Part shown: one piece after another, positions 27,901 to 39,900 of the stretch | Numbering within the stretch: position 1 is the first letter of the stretch | How the letters are laid out: the number at the start of each line of letters is the position of its first letter | NCBI GenBank assembly: GCA_964489525.1 | Contig: CAZAYY010000001.1 | Span: 211,285-275,284, forward strand | Length of the DNA stretch: 64,000 nucleotides | From: CAZAYY01 sp964489525 | GTDB taxonomy: Bacteria; Chloroflexota; Anaerolineae; Anaerolineales; JABWBV01 | Direction: 5' to 3' | The notes under the pieces: generated by a model | Seen by the model: the letters and a program-made list of their open reading frames with translations, nothing else | Databases searched by the model: none | What the model was told of the DNA's origin: nothing | Program-made: the position numbers and the translations under genes

Positions 27901-30900
27901 GCCACCGTCGAGAACAAACTCGATGCCCGCTACGCCCAGGGCCTGCTCGAAACCCGTTCCAATGACCCCGGCCTGCTCTTCACCGCACCCGTAGATACCT
28001 TCGTACTCCAACCACGCCAGACCAAAACGCTGGGCGGCACGATCACCATTGCAGCGCTGGCTTCCAGTGGGGCTTATTCGGTCACGCAGGAGGCCGGGGC
28101 ACTGGTCAGCGACTGGCGCGAGCAGTCAGGCTATACCGACCTCTGGCTCCGCATGGAAGACAGCGGAACCCTCTTTTTGGATGCCTCAGGCAATGTGCCG
28201 CCCATCCACGCCACCTGCAGCGGTGCAGGCTGCCCAACGGGCGGCCAGGTCGGGCGGGTGGGCAATGCCGCCAGCTTCGACGGCACCGATGACTATCTGC
28301 GCGCGGACGCGCTCACCAACAAGGTTGCCAACCGGGCCTTTTCCTTTGGTGCCTGGGTTTATCCCCGCCAGGCCAACGGCGCTATCCTGGCCTTCAGCAC
28401 TTCAACTGGTGGCAACACCAATGTGCTCTGGTACACCAGCGAGCAGCGCTTTGCCTATTGGGACCCCTTGACCGGTTTTGTCAGCACCAGTGCGGCCTTT
28501 GCGCCCAACCGCTGGTACCATGTCATGGTCACCATCAGCCAGAACGGGGCGGGAACCCTGGTGGTAGACGGCCAGAGCCTGCGCACCTTTACAACCACCT
28601 ACCGCCCTGCAGCCAACGGCCGCTTCAGCGTGGGGCAGCGTTGGGTCAATTCCACCACCCCCGGGGCATTCTTCAACGGCCTGGTAGACGAAGTGCGGGT
28701 TTACCCACGCGTCTTCAGCGTGGCCGAAATCCGCCGCCTGATCAGCCTGCCCACCCTGGCGCTCAACATGAGCAACCGGGCTGCGCTGGATCAGTTTGGC
28801 CTGTCTTACATCTATTACGATTCTTCTGGCCAGGGCAACAACGCAACCTGCTCAGGCACCTGCCCGGGGCCGGGTTTTCTGGATTTCTTTTCACCGGTTA
28901 CCTCATTTAGCAATGATTACCTCAACCTGCCCGGCAGTGATTCTACCCGCCTTTCCGGGGGTGCCTTTACCCTCTCTGCCTGGGTGATGCCCCTCAACAG
29001 CGGCGAAGCTGCCCGCGACAGCCATGCCCAGGGGATTATCGGCCAGAGCAGCGGCCAGACCGGTGCCTATCCGACCCTGCAGCGCGTCGGGCGGCAGATT
29101 CGCTTCGGCTTCGGCACAGGCAGCGAATATGTGTTTCATACCAGTGCCAACGTGCTCGAACTGGACACCTGGAACCACGTGGCGGCAGTTTTTGACGGGC
29201 AGATTTACCGCCTGTATGTCAACGGCGTTCAGGTGGTAGCCACCAGCAGCGGCGATGGAGGGGTGCCCTTTACCAACAAAACACCCACCACTGGCCAGGC
29301 CTTCATGGTCGGGCGAACCAGCAGCCAGGCAACGGTTTTCATGGACGAAATTTTTGTCTTTGAAGAGGCTGATGGCAATGGCGACGCCGAGTACATGCTC
29401 AAGTGGGATGGTGCCCAAATTTTCCGCCAGGGTGGGGTGGATAACTCCGGCGCCAAACGCTTTGTCAATATTAACATCGAGAAAACCTTTGAAAACAGCG
29501 CCGAAATGAAGCTCTGGGAGGATGATGTTGACCCAGGGGATGATCTGCTCGTCGCACGCACCTTCAGCAGCAACGAACCCAGCAAAGCCTGGGAGCTGTT
29601 GCTTTACGATGAAGGGGCCGGCCTGGGCCGGGACGGCAAGGGCTGGTTCTTCCTGGGCGACACCCATGTTCAGTTTGCCAATAATTATGTCAGCGCCTGG
29701 TACACCGGGCCAAGGTGGGCGATTGCCAACAATTCCATCCCATTTTATGGCCACCTGAACGATATTTCGCTCTACCAGCAGGCCCTTTCGCCGGATGATG
29801 TGCTCGGCCTGTACCAGGGCGGCTATGAAACCATCCAACACCGCTTCGATGATGCTCCCGGCGCGGGCCGCCCGGCTTCAAACACCAATTTCAAAAACTG
29901 GGTAGACCTGACCGGCCAGACCTCCTGCGCCACGCTCGAAACCTGCCCAACCGCCGGCGTGGATGGCCGCTCCAACCAGGCCATTTTGCTGGACGGGGTG
30001 AACGACACCCTGGCGCTGCGCAGCGTGTCCGAACTGGGCCTGGCCAACAACAGCTTCACCATCTCTGCCTGGGTCAAGGCGAACACAACCACGGGCGGCC
30101 GGGCCATTTTGGGCACCACCGCCGCCGATGGTCTGTTCGTGGGCATTGAAAACGGTAAAGCGGTCTTTAAATATCATGGCTACACCCTGACCGGTTCGGC
30201 CACGCTGCAGCCCAACACCTGGTACCACCTGGCTTTCCGGCTGCAGGTCAACCGCTGGTTTAATGTCCCCATGTCTTCGCAACGCACCATCTTTGTCAAC
30301 GGCGTTCAAGATGCACAGGCAAATTCTTCCCTCGGTGCCGAATTGTTCAGCGGCAGCGGCACCGTCCTGGTCGGGCAGGCGCGCGGCGGCAGTCAATTTA
30401 ACGGCATCCTGGATGAAGTGCGGGTCTTTTCTTCACCCCTGACCAACCAGCAGATTACGGATATGGTCAGCAGTGCGCCGGCCTTCCTGATGCGTTTTGA
30501 AGAAGCCCGCAATGCAACCAGCTTCCGCGACGATGCTGCCGGGTTTATCGCCACCTGTACGGGCAGCGCCTGCCCGCAGGCGGATGTGAAGGGCCAGGTC
30601 CGCCAGGCGGTGGAATTTGACGGCCTGGACGATTTGCTGGTCAGCAATTACAGCAGCACCCGCACCGATAACCTCAGCCTTTCGGCCTGGGTGCGTTGGA
30701 GCGGCCCGAACGGGCGCAGCCAGGTCATTGTCTACAATGGCAACAGCGGCTCGAATGGCTACGGACTGATGCTCTGGCACACCGGCGAAATCCGCATTAT
30801 CGTCGGTGGGGTGGCCTATATCACCACCGGTCAGGTTCTTTCCACCGCTGGCTGGCAGCATCTGGCGGCCGTGCGCGAAGCGGGGGTCTGGAAGCTGTAT

Positions 30901-33900
30901 GTCAACGGCGTGCTCACCCCGGTCACCGGCAACCCTATCCCCAATCTGCCCTCTGGTGTGCTGCGCATTGGCAATGCATCAGATGGGCTGGCCGCCTTCA
31001 ACGGGCGGATTGACGAGGTGAATTTCCACACCAAAGCCCTCTCCAACCTGGAGACCCGGCGGCTGTTTGAATACCAGCTCGGGCTGGTGCATACCCGCCA
31101 ATCCCATTCTGTTTGGGTAGATGCCGATCGCCCGGTTTCGGTTTTAGAAAGCGACGCCCTGTACCGCCCGTCCAGCGATACCGTGCTGCTTTTCCGGGCC
31201 AGCGACGCATCCAGCGAGGTGCTGCGTGTGGCCATGCGCACCAACAGCGGCAGCTGGCGCGACCTGGAGCCCTGCATAGATACCCTTAACCAGGCTGCCT
31301 GGTGCCCCAGCTTTATCCCCACTGCTGGGGAAGGGCGCTATATCTTTGATGTTAAAGCCTACGACAGCGTGGGGAACGAAGAGATTGCGCATAGCTATAC
31401 AACCTATGTGGATGCCACACCGCCCACCCTGGCGGCGACGCTGGTGAGTGGCAGCATCCTGCGCCCCATACCCGACCCTGTACAGCCCGGGCGTTGGTAT
31501 CTGCCCCTGGCTGGAACGGTCAGCGACCCGCAAATCAGCGGAACCAGCCAGCCCGGCAGCGGTGTGGTTGCGGTTGTGGTCACGCTGTTGGATGCCGCCG
31601 GCCTTCCGGCTGGCGAAGGCCAGCAAACCGCCGTCCTGGGTGCGGGGGGTGCCTGGACCGTGAATTACCCCTTCTTCCAGCCCGATCCCAGCGGTGCATA
31701 CACGGTTCTGGTCGAGGCCGTGGATGCAGTGGGCAACCCGGTCTCTCTGTCCCCTGCACCTGAGATTTCCCTCGATACCACTGCGCCGCAAAGTTTGCTG
31801 GAAACCGTCGCAGGCGCTGTCCAGCCTGGCCTGCTTTGGTATTTGTTTAATGAATCCGAAGGTGCAGCCAGTTTTGCCGATCTTTCTGCAGACAACAATC
31901 CGGCAATTTGTGTGCCTGGTGGTGAATGCCCTGCTGCCGGGCAGGCCGGGGTGTGGGGTGGGGCGGTCTCGTTTGACGGCACCGGGCCCCTTCTGCAAAC
32001 GGCCTCCGCCATTTCCTTGGCTGGGCCTTCGTTCACCCTGGCGGCCTGGGCTGCACCAGAAACCGTTCCCTCCGCTGGCGCAGCGACCATCGCGGTACAT
32101 GGCACTGGAGGCTTGTATCTTGGCCAGCGAGCTGGCGATGGTGCCCTGGTGTGTGGTTGGGGGTCCAGTGAACTGGCTGCTGTGGGCCAGGCGCTGTCTG
32201 TGGGCGGCGCGGGCTGGCAGCATTGGGCTTGTTCGTATGATTCCATGACAGGGGTGCGTTCCCTTTACCTGGATGGACATTTGCAGGCCAGCGATATACC
32301 CACGGCGTATCCTGCCGCTGCTGCTGTGCTTACCCTGGGCGGCGACCCTGCCGGGGTGTCTCCATTTACAGGTTTGCTCGATGAACTGCGCCTGTACAGC
32401 GTCGCCCTTTCGCCCCAGGAAATTGAATTCCTGGCCTCGCAAACGCTTGGTACGGGGATGACCCTGCTGGGTACGGTAGAAGATCCCGCCAGTCCCCCTG
32501 CTGTCAGCAGTGGGGTGGCAAAAGTTGAACTGAGTTTTACCCCCCTGGCCCTCGACCAGGCGCCTGCCGCACCTTCCGGCAGTGTTCCCGGCCAGGCGCC
32601 GGCGTTGGCGCTCTACTTACCGCTGGACGATACCCCCAACCGGGATGGTGCCCTGTTGGTGACGGATATTTCAGGCCAGGGCAATTTTGCCCGCTGTCCC
32701 CTGCCCGATGTTGGCGGGCTGGTTCCCCCAACCGGTCCGGCAGCCTGCCCGACCGCCGGTCTGCAAGGGCGGGTTGGACAGGCGTTGTCTTTCGATGGCT
32801 TTTCGCAGTACCTGCGCCTTGCCAGTGTACCATCCAACCTGGGGCAGGCATTCTCCTTTGGCGGCTGGGTGCGTCCTGAGGCGGGTGGGGCGGTGATGTC
32901 ATTCGATAGTCCCGCTTCCAGTGTCATAAATGCCATTTTCTATGCGCCCAATTCCCAGCCAGACCGCTTCTGCTATACCGATTCAGCCAGCAATCTGGCG
33001 CTGGCGTGCAGCCCGGCGTTGTTCCCGGCTGGCCGCTGGTACCATGTCTGGGTAACGATTGCCGCAAACAACAGCGGTGTGCTGTATGTAGACGGCGTCC
33101 CACAGGCCGCCTTCACCTCGGCTGTGCGCCCGGCTCCAACTGGAGCGCTGCACCTGGGCCAGGCTGCTCCCGCCGGGCTGCCCAATGCCTTGTTGGCTCT
33201 TCGCACCTTCAAAGGGCTGCTGGACGAGGTGCGGGTCTACAGTGCCGCTCTGACCGCTGCCGAGGTGCGGGCGCTCTACCTGGGTGCCGGTGGTGATCTG
33301 CGCCCAACCCTTTATCTGGCTTTCGATGAGGCTGCCCTAACCCACCAAAGCCCCCTGCAGGATAACTCCGGCTGGGAAAACCACGGCCAGCTGTTTAACC
33401 CCAACGCCAATCCCGCCTGGATGAGTCATCCGGGTGTGGTGGGCGCCTTTGCCCTGGCCCTCGATGGGGAAGATGATTATGGCGTTGTGCCCCACCATGC
33501 CAGCTTGAACTTTGCCGCAGATGAAGATTTCTCGGTTGCTCTGTGGGTCAAAGTGGACCCAAGCCAGCCAACCGGCCCTGCCGAGCGCCCCATCCTGGAA
33601 AAGTGGGTTGGCTCGGGTGCTTTCCCGTTCTCGATTCGCTACCTGGCCAGCGGGCCTTCCGCCGGGCGGGTGCAGGTGGCCCGTTCTGACGGTACTACCC
33701 AGGTTTTCCTGACCTCGTCTGCAGCAATCAACAACAGCAGTTTCCACCATATCCTTTTCGTTAAATCGGGCAGCCAGCTTGCCCTCTACGTGGATGGGGT
33801 GCTGTCTGCATCCGGCACCGACAGCCTCTCGGGCAGCCCGGCCAACACCGCGAACCTTTTTGTGGGCCGCCGCCCGGCCAGCCTGGGGGTGCTTGCTGCT

Positions 33901-36900
33901 GGTTTCCGGGGCGTGGTAGACGATGTGCGCATTTACTTGCAGTCGGCGCCCGACCCGCAGTCGGCTCCCGACCCGCTTCAAATTGCCGCCCTGGTTGCTT
34001 TGGCCTGGCAGCCTGCCACCCTGCAAACCTATGGATCTACCCAAACAGCCTGGTCGTTATCAGTCCCCGCTGGCCTTGAAGGGCTGTACCAGGTAGAACA
34101 GCGTACAACCGACCTGCTGGGCAACCAAAATGTCACAGGCGTCAGCGGCGACCTGGCTTTGGGCAGCGCTCCATGGCGCACCGCCATTGACACCCTTCCG
34201 CCGCGCCTGGAATATACTGCCCAGGCTATGGCGGGTGGAATGCGCTACACCCTGACCGTGACCGATTTCAATCTCGACCCCACCGCGATCGAATTCCCGC
34301 GCTGCGCCTTTGCCCAGCCGGAAGACGCCTATACCAGCGCCCCCTGGTACCTCACCCTGGTGGGCGAAACCAGCGGCGCTTCCAACCGCCTCTACAGCCG
34401 CACCATCTCGTGCGATTATCCGGATGGACTTGCCCTCAGCCTGGGGCTTGCCCAATCGGCGGCAAGCGCCTGTGACCTGTTTGGCAACTGTGTGCAGTGC
34501 AGTGGGCCGGGTGACTGTACCATGCAGTCCAGGGAACTTGTTTCCGCCACCGGCGAGTTTAATCTTGAGGCCGTGCTGACCAATCGGGTCGAAGATCCAG
34601 GCCAACGCACCGAAATGACGGGTTTCCTGGCCCTGCTCTCCGCCGCCTCCCCATCTTCGGTCTTCCGTCTTCCGTCTTCTCCCGCCTCCCCGCCTTCCGT
34701 CTTCGGTCTTCCATCCTCTTCTCCTCCCGCTTACCCGTCGCGCGGCATCACCCCCGGTTCGCTGGATCTCAATTTTGGCTACAGCGGCACCCTCACCGGC
34801 ACTTTGCCCTGCGTTTACTGCGGCGAAAGCCCGGATGGCCAGCTGCGGGCCCCGTTGGTGGCGGCTGCGTTGCAGTCTGATGGAAAGATTTTGGCGGTTC
34901 CACGCAGCACCTATGAATACAATGGCGAAGGGGTTACGGTTGCCCGCTTCACTCCCAATGGCTTCCTCGACCCGACCTGGAAAGCAGACGAATTCTCCCC
35001 CAAAGAGGGCATTTCCACCCTGGACTCTGGCGGCCAGTTCTACGCCCTGGCAGTAGACGACACGGACCGGGTGATTGCCGTGGGCAACGACCGTGATGAC
35101 CAGCTCTTAATTGCCCGTTATACCCCGACTGGCACCGTGGATCTTTCCTTTGGTGTTAATGGCTACACTACCACCTTTGCCCATTACCTGTGCGGCCAAT
35201 ACGATTTCATCCGCGACGATTTCTTTTCCTGCTCGCTCTACGACCTGCTCATCCAGCCCGATGGCAAGTACCTGGCGGCAGGCACCGCCGTGTACATTAC
35301 CGACAGTATTTACAGCTACCACTGCGTGGTGGCTCGCTATAACCCCAATGGCACGCCGGACACGGATTTTGGCGATAACGGGCTGGTAATTCAATCCTTC
35401 TCCTCTCCCAACAACACCGAAAACTACTGCAAAGCGCTCGCCTTGCAGAGCGACGGAAAAATAATTGTGGGGGGACAGCGTTCTGAAGGGGTGAACGGCC
35501 TGCTCATAATCGTCTTGGCTCGCTATACGGAAGAAGGTGTTTTGGATACCACCTTTGGCAGCAGTGGTTTTTCCTACTACGCCCATGTCAGCGGCCATTC
35601 CTACCTGGAAGACCTGGCGGTTAACGACCTGGACGAAATCTACCTGGCTGGCACGGTTAACAACGGCCACAATGTCGAACTGGGGGTTACCGATCTGTTC
35701 GCCCTGCGCTTCAGCGCCAACGGCACCTGGTTGGATGACTTCCGCCTGGATGTCTCGGGTGGTGATGAATCTGCAGCCGGGTTGGCGCTGGATGGTGAAA
35801 ACCTGCTCTTGGGCGGCTCGACGAGCGGAAATTTCCTGCTCGCCCGCCTGGATGCCAGCACCCTGGAGTATGACCCCACCTTTGGCAGCGCGGGTCTGGT
35901 TCAGACCTCTTTTGCCATTTCTGAAACCGTTACTGCCGAAACCATGCTCCTCCAACCCGACCGGCGCCCGCTGCTGTTGGGCGGCGGGTGGATGCCTGCC
36001 CCGGAGGACGATTGCTGTGCGACCACCCTGGACTTTTATGCCATGGCTCGCTACGAAAACAACTCCCTGCCTGTGCCGCCTGGCCTGCTTGCCCCGTCGG
36101 ATGGCACCCTGTTTGCCACTTCTACGCTGACAATCTCGTGGGACGCCAGCCCCAGCCTGGATGCGTTGTATTACGAGTTGGAACTGGACGGTACGCCGAT
36201 CAACGTGGGCCTGGTGACGGTCTATACCGCCACCGGTCTGGCCGATGGGGCCCACACCTGGCGGCTGCGCACCTTCGACAGCAGCGATAATTTCAGCCTC
36301 TACACCCCGCTCTGGTCCTTTACCGTAGACACCACCCCGCCTACCACTCCCACAGTCACTTCCCCGCTGACCGCCAGTTTTGTAAGCACAGCCATGGTCA
36401 CTTTCTACTGGCAGGCCAACGCTGAACCCGACCTGGCGGGTTACTGGTTGGAAGTGGATGGCCAGGCCACCCAGGTTCCCATTTCCTGGGCCACCGGTTG
36501 GACGCTGGGCCCGTTTGCCGAAGGCGCTCACGCCTGGCGGCTGGCAGCCTACGACCAGGCAGGCAACGTGGGTCCCTGGAGTGCTGCCCAGGCCTTCACC
36601 ATTGACATCACACCGCCTGCCGCTCCGGTCTTACTTGCCCCGCCTGCAGGAGCACTGCTCAATACCGGTACCCCGGCCTTCTCCTGGGCGGCCAGCACCA
36701 GCCCGGATGTCGTGAGTTACATTTTTATGCGGGATGGCTACTGGCCGCCCGACCACGGCACAGGTGTAGGTGCTGCTCTGGGGTACACCCCAACCATCGC
36801 ATTGGCTGAAGGTGACCATTTTTGGTGGGCGATTGCAGTAGACCAGGCCGGCAATCACAGCGCATATACCAACGAATTTACTTTTACAGTAGACACCATC

Positions 36901-39900
36901 CCGCCTGCGCTGCCCACTTTGCTTGCCCCGGCCAATGGGGCTGTGCTGAGTGACACCCAACCCACCCTCAGTTGGTCGCTCAGCCCGAGCACCGACACGG
37001 CAGCCTATTGGCTGGAACTGGATGGGCAGGTGATGAATCTTGGCCTGGTTGATGAATATACCCCTTCGCTGCTTGCAGAAGGGGAGTATTCCTGGCGCCT
37101 GGCGGTCAGCGACCACGCCAGCAATCTAAGCACCTGGACTTCTTTCTTTACCTTTGAAATTGACATCACCCCGCCGCCGGTGCCGGTTTTATCCGCCCCG
37201 GCCAATGGGGCCTTCACCAGCGACCCGACCCCGGAACTGACCTGGGCGGCTTCCAGTACTGCTGCCGGCTACCGGCTCGAACTGGATGGGATTTGGCTGG
37301 ATGTTGGCCTGGTAACTGCTTACACCCCGCCTGTTTCATTGACGGATGACGTCCATACCTGGCGGGTGGCGGCTTACGATGCGGTGGGCAACACCAGCGC
37401 CCCCAGCGCCCTGCGTTCGTTCAATGTGGATACCACCCACCCCGAACCGCCTGCCCTGCTTTCCCCGGCCAACGGTGCCTATATTCCCAATCTGCGCCCC
37501 ACGCTCAGCATTTCAGCCAGCTCCAGTGCCGACATTTTGGGTTATGTACTGGTTTTAGATGGTGTACAAATTGACCTGGGTGCAGAGACGGTGTACCTGC
37601 CTCCCGACCCGTTGGCGGAAGGTACCCACGATGCACCGATTCTCCATTCCTGGCAGGCTGCGGCCTACGACAAGGCCTATAATTTCTCCAGCTTTACCAA
37701 CTCCTGGCAGTTCATCGTAGACGTTACCCCGCCCGCTGCGCCTTCCCTGCTTTTGCCGCTTCCCGGCGAGGTGATTTCGACCACCACGCCCACCCTCAGC
37801 TGGGCCGCCAGCCCGAGTGCAGATGTGGCGGGCTACCGGGTGGAGCTGGACGGGGTGGTTGTGGACGCTGGAAACAGCCTGAGCTACCTGGTTAACCCGG
37901 TAGATGTGCCTTCCACGGCTGCCGATGGACTTTTCTCCTGGCGTGTCGCCGCGTACGACCTGGCAGGCAACCTGGGCGCCTACACCCAGCTTTACACCTA
38001 CGTGGTAGATACCACGCCCAACCCCGTCCCCACCTTCACAAGTCCGGTTTCGGGCACGCTGCTGACCGGTTCGGACCTGTTGGTGCTGGAAGGCGATCTG
38101 TTTGCCTATATGCTGCTCGACACCCTGACCCTGACGCTGGCCTCCACCCATCTGCGGGTGGACTCCGAAGAAATCTATGTTGAGCTGCTGCCCAACAATT
38201 TGCGCCGGGCCTCTTTCTCGGTGGCTTGGAGCCCGGTTGGCCTGCCCGATGGGGTTTACACCCTCACCGCCAGCCTGCGCGATGCCCTGGGTCAGGTGGA
38301 GCAAACCAGCCTGGCGCTGACGATTGCAGTGCCTCCGCCTGTCCTCAGCCTGGATGCCAAAATTCCCCCTTCGGGGTATTTCTACAACAGCGAAGACGAA
38401 CACAACGGCATGTTGGCCGTGAGCGGCACTGTCCAGGATCCGGACGGTGTCACCCAGGTGTTTGTGGGCCTGGATAATGCATCTGTCCCCGCCCGGGTGG
38501 AAAGTACGCTCTCCGATGATCGTTGGTTTGCCCTTGTTCCGCTTCCCGAAATGGACCCGGAGGGTGAATTCCGCACGCTGTGGATCCAGGCCCAAAATCG
38601 AATGGGGCGCACAACCACACTCACCCAAACCGTCTGGATTGACCTGCTGCAGGCCAGTGAACCGGGGCTGCAAACCTATGTGAACGATCTTCTGGTGAGT
38701 GAAACAACCACCTTTACCAACCTGAATACGGTGCGCCTGGAATGGACGGAATCTTCCTCTTCGGCAGCTTACCGGGCCGGGGCGTTGGTGACCGCCAACA
38801 CCCTCTCTGGGGCCAGTACGCTCACCGCCCAGGGACCTGCCGCATACTGGCTGGCCAACTACATCGTCCCCCCGGCCAATGGCCATTTGTTCTTCCCGGT
38901 GGAAGCCAGCCGGGTTACCCCGCTCTTGTTCCGCAGTGACCCGGCGGGTAATTCCACCCTCGAAACCGGCCCAACGCTCTATTTTGACACCCCGCTGACC
39001 CCGGATTTCATCCACCTGGATTCGCAAGGTCCGGTCTACCGCGGTTGGATGGGTGGCGAGAGTGGGTCCAATGTCTGCGCCCTGGTGGGAACCAGCCGGA
39101 CCGTTGCCCGTCAGGCCCAGGGTGGAGCCGCGCTGGACAGTGAGCAGCGTTTTTATGCCACCTGGGATGCCAGCGCCCTGCGCCTGGCCTGGACTGGCGC
39201 ACAGTGGTCCACGGATGGCGATTTGTTTATTTACCTGGACACCCTGCCGGACGCAGGGGCGGACCGGCTCTACAACCCCTACCCGACCCCGGCACCTACT
39301 ATCCGTTTCCCGGGCACCAGCCTGGTGCCTGCCATGCGCGCCGATTTTCTCGTCTGGGTGCAAGATTCTTCCACCGCCCAACTGCTGGCCTGGAACGGTT
39401 CGGCCTGGACGGTGGTCGAAGAGAGGACTCTCTTCGAACTTGCTGCCGATCGCTACCGTTTCGACCCGGCTGGGGCTGGAATTACGGACCTGTACCTGCC
39501 CTTCAGTTTGTTGGGAATCAGCCAACCTGCCTTTAACCCGGTCAGCCTGCTCGCTGTAGCCAGCGAAGAAGGCCGCCTGGCCACCTGGGCTGCCATTCCT
39601 GCCGCTAACCCGACCACCAGTGGGCGGGTTGGGGTAGAAACCGCTTCCAGCGCCACGGTCCAGCTGACCAACCGCCTGCGCTGGAGCAGCCTGGGCAGTG
39701 GGGTGTGCCCGTCCAGCGCTTTGCTGCCTGGCCGTACCGACCCGGCTGCGGATGTAGACCTGCAGGTGGAAATCACGGCTGACCCCGGCGGGGTGATTCT
39801 GAACTATGTTTCCGGCGGCCTGGGCGGACTGGCTGAGGATGAGTCCTTCTATGAAGAGGTTCTCTTTGGCCCTGCCATGCTCGACCCCGGCGAACTGCTG

